The notes under the pieces are model-generated. The model saw only the letters and a list, made by a program, of their open reading frames with translations. It made no database searches and was not told where the DNA came from. Made by a program: the position numbers and the translations under genes. 7,399 bases of DNA from Methanothrix sp. (GTDB lineage: Archaea > Halobacteriota > Methanosarcinia > Methanotrichales > Methanotrichaceae). Shown piece after piece: positions 1 to 5,558 of this stretch. The number at the start of each line of letters is the position of its first letter. The stretch's first letter is position 1. The stretch spans positions 1-7,399 of the forward strand of contig JAQTXY010000091.1 in assembly GCA_028688535.1 (NCBI GenBank), written 5' to 3'.

Positions 1-146
1 AGATAAAAGAGAACCGCGAAGCTGTCTCCAGGCTGTATTCCGGAGCAAGAGAGCTTCAAGGAAGAGCAGCGTCTTTCCATAACGAGATCCACAGGTATCA
101 AGAGCAGGATCTCAAGAACTATGTCCGCGATTTCTACTATGGGTAA
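1..146 (+). CDS. C-terminal end of a helical protein, possible GvpC-like gas vesicle protein (partial)
   Basis: An open frame enters from the left edge (codons in phase from base 3) and gives 47 residues before TAA at 144-146. The fragment is rich in charged residues, Gln, Arg and Ala, looks fully helical, and ends in an aromatic tail (DFYYG). I cannot assign it by sequence alone. Its place directly upstream of gvpN is where gvpC lies in haloarchaeal (A-C-N-O) and many cyanobacterial clusters. GvpC is a helical, repeat-built protein that coats the outside of the vesicle and stiffens it, and the composition here would suit that. GvpC is therefore an inference from position and composition. It could equally be another cluster-specific helical protein. 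Confidence 0.5.
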   Translation, partial: IKENREAVSRLYSGARELQGRAASFHNEIHRYQEQDLKNYVRDFYYG

Positions 147-159
147 ATCCTTAGTAGAA

Positions 160-182
160 CTTTTTATTATTATCATAATTCC
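160..182 (+). promoter_or_regulatory. A/T-rich intergenic stretch before gvpN (promoter or terminator)
   Basis: The 52-base gap between the upstream stop and gvpN holds a T-run followed by A/T-only sequence (CTTTTTATTATTATCATAAT). It could be a TATA-type promoter element for gvpN, placed about 25-30 bases before the start codon, or a T-rich terminator for the upstream gene, or both. It is the only A/T-rich gap of this kind inside the gvp train, so it is the best place for a transcript boundary. Confidence 0.3.
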
Positions 183-184
183 AT

Positions 185-191
185 GAAGGTG
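185..191 (+). promoter_or_regulatory. Shine-Dalgarno site for gvpN
   Basis: GAAGGTG lies 7 bases before ATG 199 and matches the GGTG core of the archaeal anti-Shine-Dalgarno. This favours the longer GvpN start over the in-frame ATG at 250, whose nearest purine run (GAGAGGAGA) is less well spaced. Confidence 0.55.
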
Positions 192-198
192 CTAAGCG

Positions 199-1275
199 AT
201 GCCGTATATTGAGTCACATCCCAGGAGGGTGAGAGGAGAAGCAGTTCACATGACCGCTTCTGAGAAAAAGGCTAGCGAGATGGCTCACAAATCCAAGGCA
301 GGATCAAATGATCCCAGCATTCAAGTGAGAATCAGGTCTCCCGCCAATATGGACTGCAGCTACGAACTGATATCTGAAGAAGCCAGGCATAAAGCCATTG
401 AAGAGGCTTTCCTCATGCCTGAGGCTAATCATTTCATCAGCACCCCGGAGGTAATGGAGATGGAAAGCCGCCTCTCTCTCTGGCTTCAAGCAGGATATCC
501 TGTACATCTGATTGGGCCAACAGGCTGCGGCAAGACCAGCATGGCTGTACATGTGGCTAAAGGTCTTGGGCGGCCAGTAGTATGGATAAACGGAGATGAA
601 GCCATAACTACATCCGATTTGATCGGCGGCTACTCTCAGATGGAGAGCGAGAGTGTGCGAGACAACTATGTCCACAATGTCTTCAAGACAAGAGATACCA
701 TGAAGATCGAGTGGGTTGACAATCCCCTCTCACTGGCCTGTAAATATGGATACACCCTCATCTATAACGAGTTCTCCAGAACCAAGCCGGCATCGAATAA
801 CGTTCTTCTGTCTGTCTTCGAGGAAGGCATCCTTGAACTTCCAACTAAATTTGGAGAAGAAAGATACATAAAAGTTCATCCGGATTTCAGGGCCATCCTC
901 ACCAGCAACTCCATTGAATATGCAGGAATTCATAGGCCGCAAGATGCGCTGCTAGATCGTATGGTGGGCATATATGCCGACTATTACGGCCACGAAACAG
1001 AAGTGCGAATTGTGATGGAACATACAGGAATCTCCCAGGAAAAAGCCGAAAAGATTGTACAGACGATAAGGTCGATAAGAGAAAAGCTTCCTGATTCCCA
1101 GAAGCCCGGAACGAGAGCTTGCATCATGATTGCCAAAGGACTGCAGACCCTCAAAGACAGAGAAGATTTGACCATAGATTTCCAGCAAATGTGCATCGAT
1201 GTCATTGCCAATAAGACCTGCTCTCCCAAGGATATGGAAGAGAAAAAGAAACTGGTTAGAGAGTCGGCTGCATAA
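199..1275 (+). CDS. gvpN: GvpN, MoxR-type AAA+ ATPase of gas vesicle assembly
   Basis: This 358-aa protein is a gas vesicle AAA+ ATPase. The Walker A loop GPTGCGKT lies at residues 106-113. The Walker B strand is TLIYNEFSR at 186-194, with Asn-Glu where MoxR-family members usually have Asp-Glu. Sensor 1 is in AILTSNS (232-238), an arginine-finger candidate is Arg254 in LLDRM, and a sensor 2 Arg306 sits in PGTRA. The first ~75 residues are a polar leader. GvpN is known to be needed for vesicles to widen and reach full size, and acts in the cytoplasm on the growing shell. The start at 199 is chosen for its Shine-Dalgarno; an in-frame ATG at 250 would give 341 aa. It lies between a possible gvpC and a new gene that precedes gvpO, close to the C-N-O order of haloarchaea. 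Confidence 0.95.
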   Translation: MPYIESHPRRVRGEAVHMTASEKKASEMAHKSKAGSNDPSIQVRIRSPANMDCSYELISEEARHKAIEEAFLMPEANHFISTPEVMEMESRLSLWLQAGYPVHLIGPTGCGKTSMAVHVAKGLGRPVVWINGDEAITTSDLIGGYSQMESESVRDNYVHNVFKTRDTMKIEWVDNPLSLACKYGYTLIYNEFSRTKPASNNVLLSVFEEGILELPTKFGEERYIKVHPDFRAILTSNSIEYAGIHRPQDALLDRMVGIYADYYGHETEVRIVMEHTGISQEKAEKIVQTIRSIREKLPDSQKPGTRACIMIAKGLQTLKDREDLTIDFQQMCIDVIANKTCSPKDMEEKKKLVRESAA

Positions 1276-1296
1276 GTCTGGCCAAAGGAATCGAAT

Positions 1297-1686
1297 ATGC
1301 CACCAATAACTGCGGTAGTCGAAGAGGCAGAGGTTTTTAAGATAAGCCAGCTCTTCCACAAGAAGCCTCCTGGCCTCGCATTTAATGAGACCGACGCTCT
1401 GGTTATAAAAGCCAGGATGCAGGACGGAAGGCAGATAGGAGCAACTTTTTATTTCACTCTCAAACCGGATGGAACATTTGAGGAAGAAGCCTTAGGCAGA
1501 GATGCCGTCAAAGCCAGGAGACATAAGCTTGCCTCATTTCTTCGCTACTATGGATTGGCTGACGAAGTAGATAAATATAAATTGAAAGAGAGAATCCATG
1601 AATTAAAGGGAAGGGGCGTGGAAGTAATCCCCATCCATGGAGAGCTATCTATCTACACTCCTCAGGTGACCATGCATGAGCGGTAA
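1297..1686 (+). CDS. Unrecognised 129-aa protein between gvpN and gvpO
   Basis: A soluble 129-aa protein with no signal peptide or membrane segment. I do not recognise a family. The N-terminal half looks beta-rich (residues 34-63: hydrophobic strands alternating with DGRQ and KPDGT turns). The second half is helical and basic (residues 67-108, rich in Lys/Arg/Glu), followed by short strands to the end (VEVIPIHGELSIY). The start has a good AAAGGA site 7 bases upstream, 21 bases after the gvpN stop. The 3' end overlaps the gvpO start by 11 bases, so translation of the two is probably coupled. This packing makes a gas vesicle role likely, but the function is unknown. It is not GvpO, which is the next gene. 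Confidence 0.8.
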   Translation: MPPITAVVEEAEVFKISQLFHKKPPGLAFNETDALVIKARMQDGRQIGATFYFTLKPDGTFEEEALGRDAVKARRHKLASFLRYYGLADEVDKYKLKERIHELKGRGVEVIPIHGELSIYTPQVTMHER

Positions 1687-1954
1687 GCCAAAAATTAAGG
1701 ATATTCTTGGGATAGCAAACCAAGCTGCACAAACCATGTTGAATAAGAAGCTGGACAGCGTCATCAGCCTTAACAAGGATGCAGAAGGCTGGGTAGCTGA
1801 GATCGAGGTTCTGGAAAGAAAATCCGTGCCCGACACACAGGATATTATGGGGAGGTACGAGATGAAATTCGATCTTGATGGGGAGCTTCTTGGCTACAAG
1901 AGGATAATGCTGCGCAGAAGATCGGACATGGAGATGGTCGAGGAAGAGGTGTAG
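1676..1954 (+). CDS. gvpO: GvpO, gas vesicle accessory protein
   Basis: This 92-aa protein carries the diagnostic GvpO core at residues 38-77: a Gly-Trp followed by a strand with IEVLERKSVPDTQDI, then a tyrosine strand and DGELLGYKR, ending in an arginine-rich stretch. GvpO is essential for vesicle formation in haloarchaea, where it interacts with other accessory proteins; a regulatory influence on gvp expression has also been proposed there. The ATG at 1676 lies inside the end of the preceding gene and has AGGTGA 6 bases upstream. Haloarchaeal GvpO often has a longer acidic N-terminus; here only ~37 residues precede the core. The acidic tail (MEMVEEEV) overlaps the Shine-Dalgarno of gvpF. 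Confidence 0.92.
   Translation: MSGKPKIKDILGIANQAAQTMLNKKLDSVISLNKDAEGWVAEIEVLERKSVPDTQDIMGRYEMKFDLDGELLGYKRIMLRRRSDMEMVEEEV
1946..1951 (+). promoter_or_regulatory. Shine-Dalgarno deciding the TTG start of gvpF
   Basis: GAGGTG, inside the last codons of gvpO, lies 7 bases before TTG 1959. The alternative ATG at 2010 has no comparably placed site; an AGGAGG at 1965-1970 is about 40 bases too far from it. Confidence 0.5.
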
Positions 1955-1958
1955 CTTC

Positions 1959-2648
1959 TTGGTAAGGAGGATTCGCAAAGCTGAGAAGGATGTGACCGAA
2001 ACCCTCGGAATGTACGTCTATTGTGTCATTCCTTCACCCATTAAAGAGAGGAAGAGCTTTGGGAATATCGGCTTTGATGCCAGTGAAGTCTATACGATGG
2101 ACTATCGGGACTTAAGCCCTGTCGTGAGCGATGTGACCTACAGGGATTACGCTGCTATTGAGCAGGAAGTGGAGATCCACAGGAATGTAGTTGAACAGGT
2201 AATGCAGGAATTCAGCGTAATTCCTGTGGCCTATGGCATGGCATTCAAGAGTAAAAAGCTGCTACAAATTGCCATGAGCGCTGGCTATCAGGCCATGCAA
2301 AAGGCGTTGCCGATTGTAGACGGCAAGGTGGAATTGGGCATCAAGGTATTTCTCCCTAAAGACCTCGAGCCTATGGGCAGCGCCCAAAAAGAGGAATGCA
2401 GCGCCGATTTTTTACAAAACCTCTTAGCAGTTTCCTCTGATTGCAAAAAACTCAAGCTCTTCTCTGAACGCTTGATTTTAAACAGCACCTTTTTGGTGGA
2501 TAAGTCCACTATGGATGAATTCTCTTCGCAAGTAGGTAAGCTTCAAGAAAAATATTATGAGATGAAGGTGCAGTACTCCGGTCCATGGCCTGCTTATAAT
2601 TTTGTAGACATTCATATACTGGGAGGCAAGAGAAGGGGGTTTCGATAG
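1959..2648 (+). CDS. gvpF: GvpF, gas vesicle protein of the GvpF/GvpL family
   Basis: A 229-aa GvpF/L-family protein. Family marks are the N-terminal strand MYVYCVI (18-24), the segment EVYTMDYRDLSPVVSDV (43-59), the central VIPVAYGMAFKS (88-99), and the C-terminal GPWPAYNFVDI (208-218), which is typical of the family. GvpF has two alpha/beta domains, binds GvpA and is thought to help nucleate vesicles at the shell surface. TTG 1959 is preferred for its GAGGTG site, 4 bases after the gvpO stop; ATG 2010 (212 aa) matches the usual family N-terminus and cannot be excluded. The 17 extra residues are basic and polar. A second family member, gvpL, lies at 4776. GvpF sits directly before gvpG, as in haloarchaea. 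Confidence 0.95.
   Translation: MVRRIRKAEKDVTETLGMYVYCVIPSPIKERKSFGNIGFDASEVYTMDYRDLSPVVSDVTYRDYAAIEQEVEIHRNVVEQVMQEFSVIPVAYGMAFKSKKLLQIAMSAGYQAMQKALPIVDGKVELGIKVFLPKDLEPMGSAQKEECSADFLQNLLAVSSDCKKLKLFSERLILNSTFLVDKSTMDEFSSQVGKLQEKYYEMKVQYSGPWPAYNFVDIHILGGKRRGFR
2177..2229 (+). repeat. Overlapping inverted repeats inside gvpF
   Basis: CCACAGGAAT (2177-2186) is the exact complement of ATTCCTGTGG (2220-2229), giving a 10-bp stem. CAGGAATT (2205-2212) also pairs exactly with AATTCCTG (2219-2226) around a 6-base loop. The two stems share their right arm and cannot form together. They lie fully inside coding sequence, so chance is quite possible. Confidence 0.5.
2634..2640 (+). promoter_or_regulatory. 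Purine-rich ribosome binding site for gvpG (TTG start)
   Basis: AGGGGGT, overlapping the last codons of gvpF, lies 9 bases before TTG 2650 and supports the non-ATG start. Confidence 0.45.
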
Positions 2649-2649
2649 A

Positions 2650-2931
2650 TTGTTCATAATTGATGATATTTTGCTGCGCTCCATTGGAATTTCCCTGCCT
2701 GGGCTAGATATGATTTGGACGCTGGAGCAGATCCAGAAGTTTGCTTTAAAAGGATATTACAATCCGGAAAAGATTAGAGACCAGATAAAAGAGACCCGTC
2801 TGCTCTATGAATTTGGAGAGCTTGATCGTCAGGAATACGAACGGATGAACTCACAGCTACTGCATAAGCTGGATGTAGCTCAGAAAGTCTTGGAAATGGA
2901 TCTCGGATCAAGGATGGATATACTGGGATAA
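2650..2931 (+). CDS. gvpG: GvpG, gas vesicle accessory protein
   Basis: A 93-aa GvpG. The N-terminus reads MFIIDDILLR, matching the GvpG hallmark (Met-Phe, hydrophobics, Asp-Asp, Leu-Leu), which supports TTG 2650 as the true start, one base after the gvpF stop. The middle has the conserved stretch EKIRDQIKETRLLYEFGELD (40-59) followed by a charged helix to ~83. GvpG is a small, mainly helical accessory protein in the assembly complex around GvpF. The region between residues 11 and 35 is somewhat longer and more hydrophobic than the haloarchaeal forms I recall. The closing residues (GSRMDILG) are not recognisable. Confidence 0.93.
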   Translation: MFIIDDILLRSIGISLPGLDMIWTLEQIQKFALKGYYNPEKIRDQIKETRLLYEFGELDRQEYERMNSQLLHKLDVAQKVLEMDLGSRMDILG

Positions 2932-2934
2932 GAT

Positions 2935-3126
2935 ATGAATAATGAATCGGAAAATGCCAAAAATCCTCCGGCAAAAAATGCTGGAAAATTTTGGCAGATA
3001 CTCCAGGAAATGGATGAAAAACATGAACGTGAGCGGCCTTTTTCAGGGTCATTGGAGTATTCCGGATTCATTCGAGCAATTTACCATGGCAGAGTGCAGA
3101 TAGGATTTGTGGATGAAAAGGAATAA
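2935..3126 (+). CDS. Unrecognised 63-aa protein after gvpG
   Basis: A small soluble protein starting 3 bases after the gvpG stop, with a GGGAT site 5 bases before its ATG. The N-terminal 17 residues are Asn/Lys/Pro-rich and probably disordered. A short amphipathic helix follows (18-34: KFWQILQEMDEKHERER), then a C-terminal stretch with aromatic strands (42-59: YSGFIRAIYHGRVQIGFV). No family is recognised. It occupies the slot where gvpH lies in haloarchaea (F-G-H-I-J), but has no Hsp20-like sequence; the real gvpH is further along. The tight spacing on both sides supports a real gene. Confidence 0.68.
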   Translation: MNNESENAKNPPAKNAGKFWQILQEMDEKHERERPFSGSLEYSGFIRAIYHGRVQIGFVDEKE

Positions 3127-3146
3127 TCTTAAGGAGATTTGAGAGA

Positions 3147-3428
3147 ATGGCCCTTCTAAGTCAAAAGGTTCTGGACAACAGGAGACGTCAGCACGCCCTG
3201 GTAACTGCTCATAGGAGAAGAATAAGAGACGAGGTCCTCCCGGCACTTATGCAGACGAAAAGAAACTGGTATGTGAGTTCCAGGAGTAATAATCGTAAGA
3301 TCAAAGAGAGATGGCATGCTCAAAGGACAACGGTCAGAACGATCCAGCGCACACAAAGGCTCATTCATAAGGCCAAGATACTGGCTCATAAGAAGCGAAT
3401 CCGCAGCGAGATGGCCAACCGAGGGTAA
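3147..3428 (+). CDS. Very basic 93-aa helical protein, possible GvpI analogue
   Basis: About 26 of 93 residues are Lys or Arg against about 5 acidic, so the predicted isoelectric point is very high. The whole chain looks helical, with two Arg-Arg-Arg runs (12-14 and 23-25) and a repeated Arg-polar spacing through residues 45-88. AAGGAG lies 10 bases before the ATG. I do not recognise it by sequence. In haloarchaea the small, strongly basic GvpI lies just before gvpJ; this gene has the same position and character, so a GvpI-like role is an inference. Nucleic-acid binding is an alternative. An even spacing of basic residues also recalls helical coat proteins such as GvpC. Confidence 0.8.
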   Translation: MALLSQKVLDNRRRQHALVTAHRRRIRDEVLPALMQTKRNWYVSSRSNNRKIKERWHAQRTTVRTIQRTQRLIHKAKILAHKKRIRSEMANRG

Positions 3429-3440
3429 GTGGGGATATAT

Positions 3441-3806
3441 ATGAATTCATTGGCGCCGACAAAAAGCCAGAATCTTGCCGATATTGTGGAAAGAATCCTT
3501 GACAAGGGCCTGGTTATCAATGCAGATATAGCCGTATCTCTAGCAGGTACAGAGCTTTTGGGCATCAAGATTCGGGCAGTTTTGGCATCTTTTGAGACTG
3601 CTGCCAAGTACGGACTGGAGATGCCCGCCGGAACTAATCTGAAAGCACCAGGTTGGAAAGATGCAGTGAAACCCAAGGCCTGTTGCCCAGAATGCGGTAA
3701 CAAAAGAGATGAAGATCAGCTGATCCGGGAGGGCTGTCATATCTGCGGATGGTCCAGCCCAGCACCTCTGCCCATCATCCGGCCCAGCGTTGGAAATTAC
3801 GATTGA
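3441..3806 (+). CDS. gvpJ: GvpJ, GvpA-family shell/accessory protein with zinc-ribbon tail
   Basis: A 121-aa GvpA-superfamily protein of the J type. Residues 11-61 form the shell fold: a first helix LADIVERILDKG, a beta hairpin VINADIAVSLAGTELLGIKI, and a second helix ending in FETAAKYGLEMP, typical of GvpJ rather than GvpA. GvpJ is a minor GvpA-like protein needed for vesicle formation. Unusually, the tail carries two cysteine pairs, CPEC at 82-85 and CHIC at 99-102, a zinc-ribbon-like pattern, then a proline-rich end. ATG 3441 is chosen because a GGGGAT site lies just upstream and family members lack the extra MGIY; GTG 3429, adjoining the previous stop, would add 4 residues. Confidence 0.93.
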   Translation: MNSLAPTKSQNLADIVERILDKGLVINADIAVSLAGTELLGIKIRAVLASFETAAKYGLEMPAGTNLKAPGWKDAVKPKACCPECGNKRDEDQLIREGCHICGWSSPAPLPIIRPSVGNYD

Positions 3807-3822
3807 TCTTAGAGGGATACTT

Positions 3823-4437
3823 ATGGTCGAGGACTCAAAAGATAAGGATGCAAGTAAGAGTAAAGAGGATGCCGATAAGATAGCGCGCCTGGAAAAGAGA
3901 ATCGAAGAACTGGAAAAGGGGTCCCATAAGCAAAGCGGCGATATTCAAATGGGGGGTATAGTGCATAACGTGGTGAGCCAGTTCATCCCCGGTCTGGGGG
4001 GCATAATCAAGTCCCTGGAAGAGTCCTCACCCGAATTCCGGCAGAGGATTGCCGACACGGACGCCGAAATAAAACACAGAATCGATGTTGGCTGGTCCAG
4101 CAAGCCTGTCGTCGACTATCATGTCTCTACCAGGCCGCTAGGCCACGGACCTGGCCATGGAGTGAAGAGGGCGGCTCCCCGAACGGAGAGTGTCAGGATG
4201 CCCGAGACCGCACCTAAAAGGCAGCCGATAGTGGATGTGATGGAAGGAAAAGACGGTATAACTATCATTGCCGAACTGCCCGGGGTTAGTGAGGAGGAGC
4301 TATCGATGAATTTGGAGGGAGATTCTCTGGAGATAACGGCCGGCCAATTCAGCAAGAAGATAGCCATGCCCAGGCAGGTAAAATCCATCATTGAGAAGAG
4401 CTTCAAGAACGGTATACTTCATCTTCGGCTAGACTAG
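3823..4437 (+). CDS. gvpH: GvpH, Hsp20-like gas vesicle protein
   Basis: A 204-aa protein in three parts. Residues 1-33 are Lys/Asp/Glu-rich with a probable coiled coil (IARLEKRIEELEK). Residues 41-90 hold a hydrophobic Gly-rich segment (FIPGLGGII) and an amphipathic helix. After a flexible linker rich in Gly, His, Pro and Arg (about 100-133), residues 134-204 form a small heat-shock/alpha-crystallin-like beta domain: IVDVMEGKDGITIIAELPGV, then DSLEIT and a final GILHLRL strand. GvpH is an accessory protein with chaperone-like character. ATG 3823 has GAGGGAT just upstream; TTG 3790 would add 11 residues and overlap gvpJ. In haloarchaea gvpH follows gvpG; here it lies between gvpJ and gvpK. 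Confidence 0.9.
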   Translation: MVEDSKDKDASKSKEDADKIARLEKRIEELEKGSHKQSGDIQMGGIVHNVVSQFIPGLGGIIKSLEESSPEFRQRIADTDAEIKHRIDVGWSSKPVVDYHVSTRPLGHGPGHGVKRAAPRTESVRMPETAPKRQPIVDVMEGKDGITIIAELPGVSEEELSMNLEGDSLEITAGQFSKKIAMPRQVKSIIEKSFKNGILHLRLD

Positions 4438-4447
4438 GACTACAGAA

Positions 4448-4771
4448 ATGTCAGTCAACCTGGATGAAGGAAACCTGAAGGATGGGCTCTTGGGCCTGGT
4501 GGTGGCCCTGGTGGAGATCATCCAGGAGCTTTTGGAGCGACAGGCTTTGAGGAGAATGGAGAGTGGAAGTCTCAGCGACTGCGAAATTGAGCGCCTGGGC
4601 GAGGCTCTCTCTGAATTAACCGAGGCTCTCGCTAAGATAAAGTCGGACAACAACATCGAGGATGCTGTGCAATTGGTTCGAACTGATCTCGACCTGGCCG
4701 CGGAAGACCTGATTGATAAATTCCTCAATCCTGCAAGCTGGAATGAAGAAAGCCAAAAAGAGGAGTCCTGA
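4448..4771 (+). CDS. gvpK: GvpK, gas vesicle accessory protein
   Basis: A 107-aa GvpK, recognised from the run LLERQALRRMESGSLSD (28-44) followed by EIERLGEAL, the family signature. The protein is all-helical and acidic, with a leading helix of hydrophobic character (GLLGLVVALVEIIQELL, 13-29). GvpK is a small accessory protein essential for vesicle formation in haloarchaea. The start lies 10 bases after the gvpH stop with only a weak site (TAGGA). The C-terminal tail (about 94-107) is hydrophilic and its coding sequence contains the ribosome binding site of gvpL, so the two genes are likely translated together. Confidence 0.93.
   Translation: MSVNLDEGNLKDGLLGLVVALVEIIQELLERQALRRMESGSLSDCEIERLGEALSELTEALAKIKSDNNIEDAVQLVRTDLDLAAEDLIDKFLNPASWNEESQKEES
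4760..4765 (+). promoter_or_regulatory. Shine-Dalgarno deciding the gvpL start
   Basis: GAGGAG at the end of gvpK lies 10 bases before ATG 4776. Upstream in-frame starts (TTG 4713, ATG 4743) lack such a site and would add residues unlike the family. Confidence 0.55.
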
Positions 4772-4775
4772 GATA

Positions 4776-5558
4776 ATGCAAAGCGAGGCCAGGTACCTTT
4801 ACTCAGTTGCCAGGACCGGACAGGAAGCCCGGTTGGGCAGCATAGGCATCCAGGAGAATGACGTTTACATAGTACCCTACAAGGACATTGCAGCAATAGT
4901 ACATGCCTGCGAGGCAAAACCATATCATACCGAGGACAAAAAGCTGGCTGAGGATTGGGTTTTGGAGCATAGCTATGTAATAGACCAGGCAACGAAGATG
5001 TTTGGAACCGTGCTTCCTTTCTCTTTTGATGTCATCATCAAGGGTGATGATGATGCGATTGTAGACTGGCTCTGCCGGGACTACGAAAAACTTGCAGGCG
5101 AGCTGCAGCGCATGCAAGGAACAGCAGAGTACTCAATCCAGATCTATTGCGATCATGCTTGTTTGGAAACTCTGGTATTAACCCATAATCAGGAGCTAGT
5201 TGATCTTAAAAGCCGCATTGAAAAGGAGCCGAAAGGAAAGGCCTATCTCCTTAAGCGCAATTTGGACCTGAAGCTGAAAGACCTAACTTTCTTAGAGGCA
5301 GGCAAGCTGGCTGATCAATTTTTCTCAGAAATCAAGCCTATAGCAGAAGAGTTGAAGGCCGCCGGAAAGAGTTCCTGGACTGCGGACAAATACAGGGACA
5401 AAAAGCTTCTTGCCGCCTTTTGCTGCAGGGTCTCGGATGGGGCCGTGAAAAAGTTGGGCGAGGTCCTGGAAGAGATCAATAACATAGAGGGGTTCTATGT
5501 AAGGTTCACCGGCCCCTGGGCTCCCTTTAGCTTTGTATGTCTTTCGGGGGCAGGATGA
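4776..5558 (+). CDS. gvpL: GvpL, gas vesicle protein of the GvpF/GvpL family
   Basis: A 260-aa second member of the GvpF/L family. Marks are the first strand ARYLYSV (5-11), the strand pair VYIVPYKDIAAIVH (30-43), the central VLPFSFDVIIK (79-89), and the C-terminal FTGPWAPFSFV (244-254). A charged helical region (about 140-235) with many Lys, Glu and Leu separates the last two, as in GvpL. GvpL interacts with most other accessory proteins in haloarchaea and is proposed as the hub of the assembly complex. It is longer than the GvpF here (229 aa). The start is 4 bases after the gvpK stop, and the stop codon overlaps the gvpM start as ATGA. Confidence 0.93.
   Translation: MQSEARYLYSVARTGQEARLGSIGIQENDVYIVPYKDIAAIVHACEAKPYHTEDKKLAEDWVLEHSYVIDQATKMFGTVLPFSFDVIIKGDDDAIVDWLCRDYEKLAGELQRMQGTAEYSIQIYCDHACLETLVLTHNQELVDLKSRIEKEPKGKAYLLKRNLDLKLKDLTFLEAGKLADQFFSEIKPIAEELKAAGKSSWTADKYRDKKLLAAFCCRVSDGAVKKLGEVLEEINNIEGFYVRFTGPWAPFSFVCLSGAG

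Noticed and set aside
304..1361. Several minus-strand open frames opposite gvpN
   Set aside because: All are antisense to a confidently identified AAA+ gene and show no family motifs or ribosome binding sites worth trusting.
4141..4160. Short GGCCACGG/GGCCATGG near-repeat
   Set aside because: It encodes a Gly-His-rich linker in GvpH and is explained by the protein sequence.
4429..4992. 187-residue minus-strand open frame
   Set aside because: It lies opposite gvpH, gvpK and gvpL, which are clearly coding, and its sequence is Ser/Arg/Pro/Cys-rich as expected from an antisense shadow.
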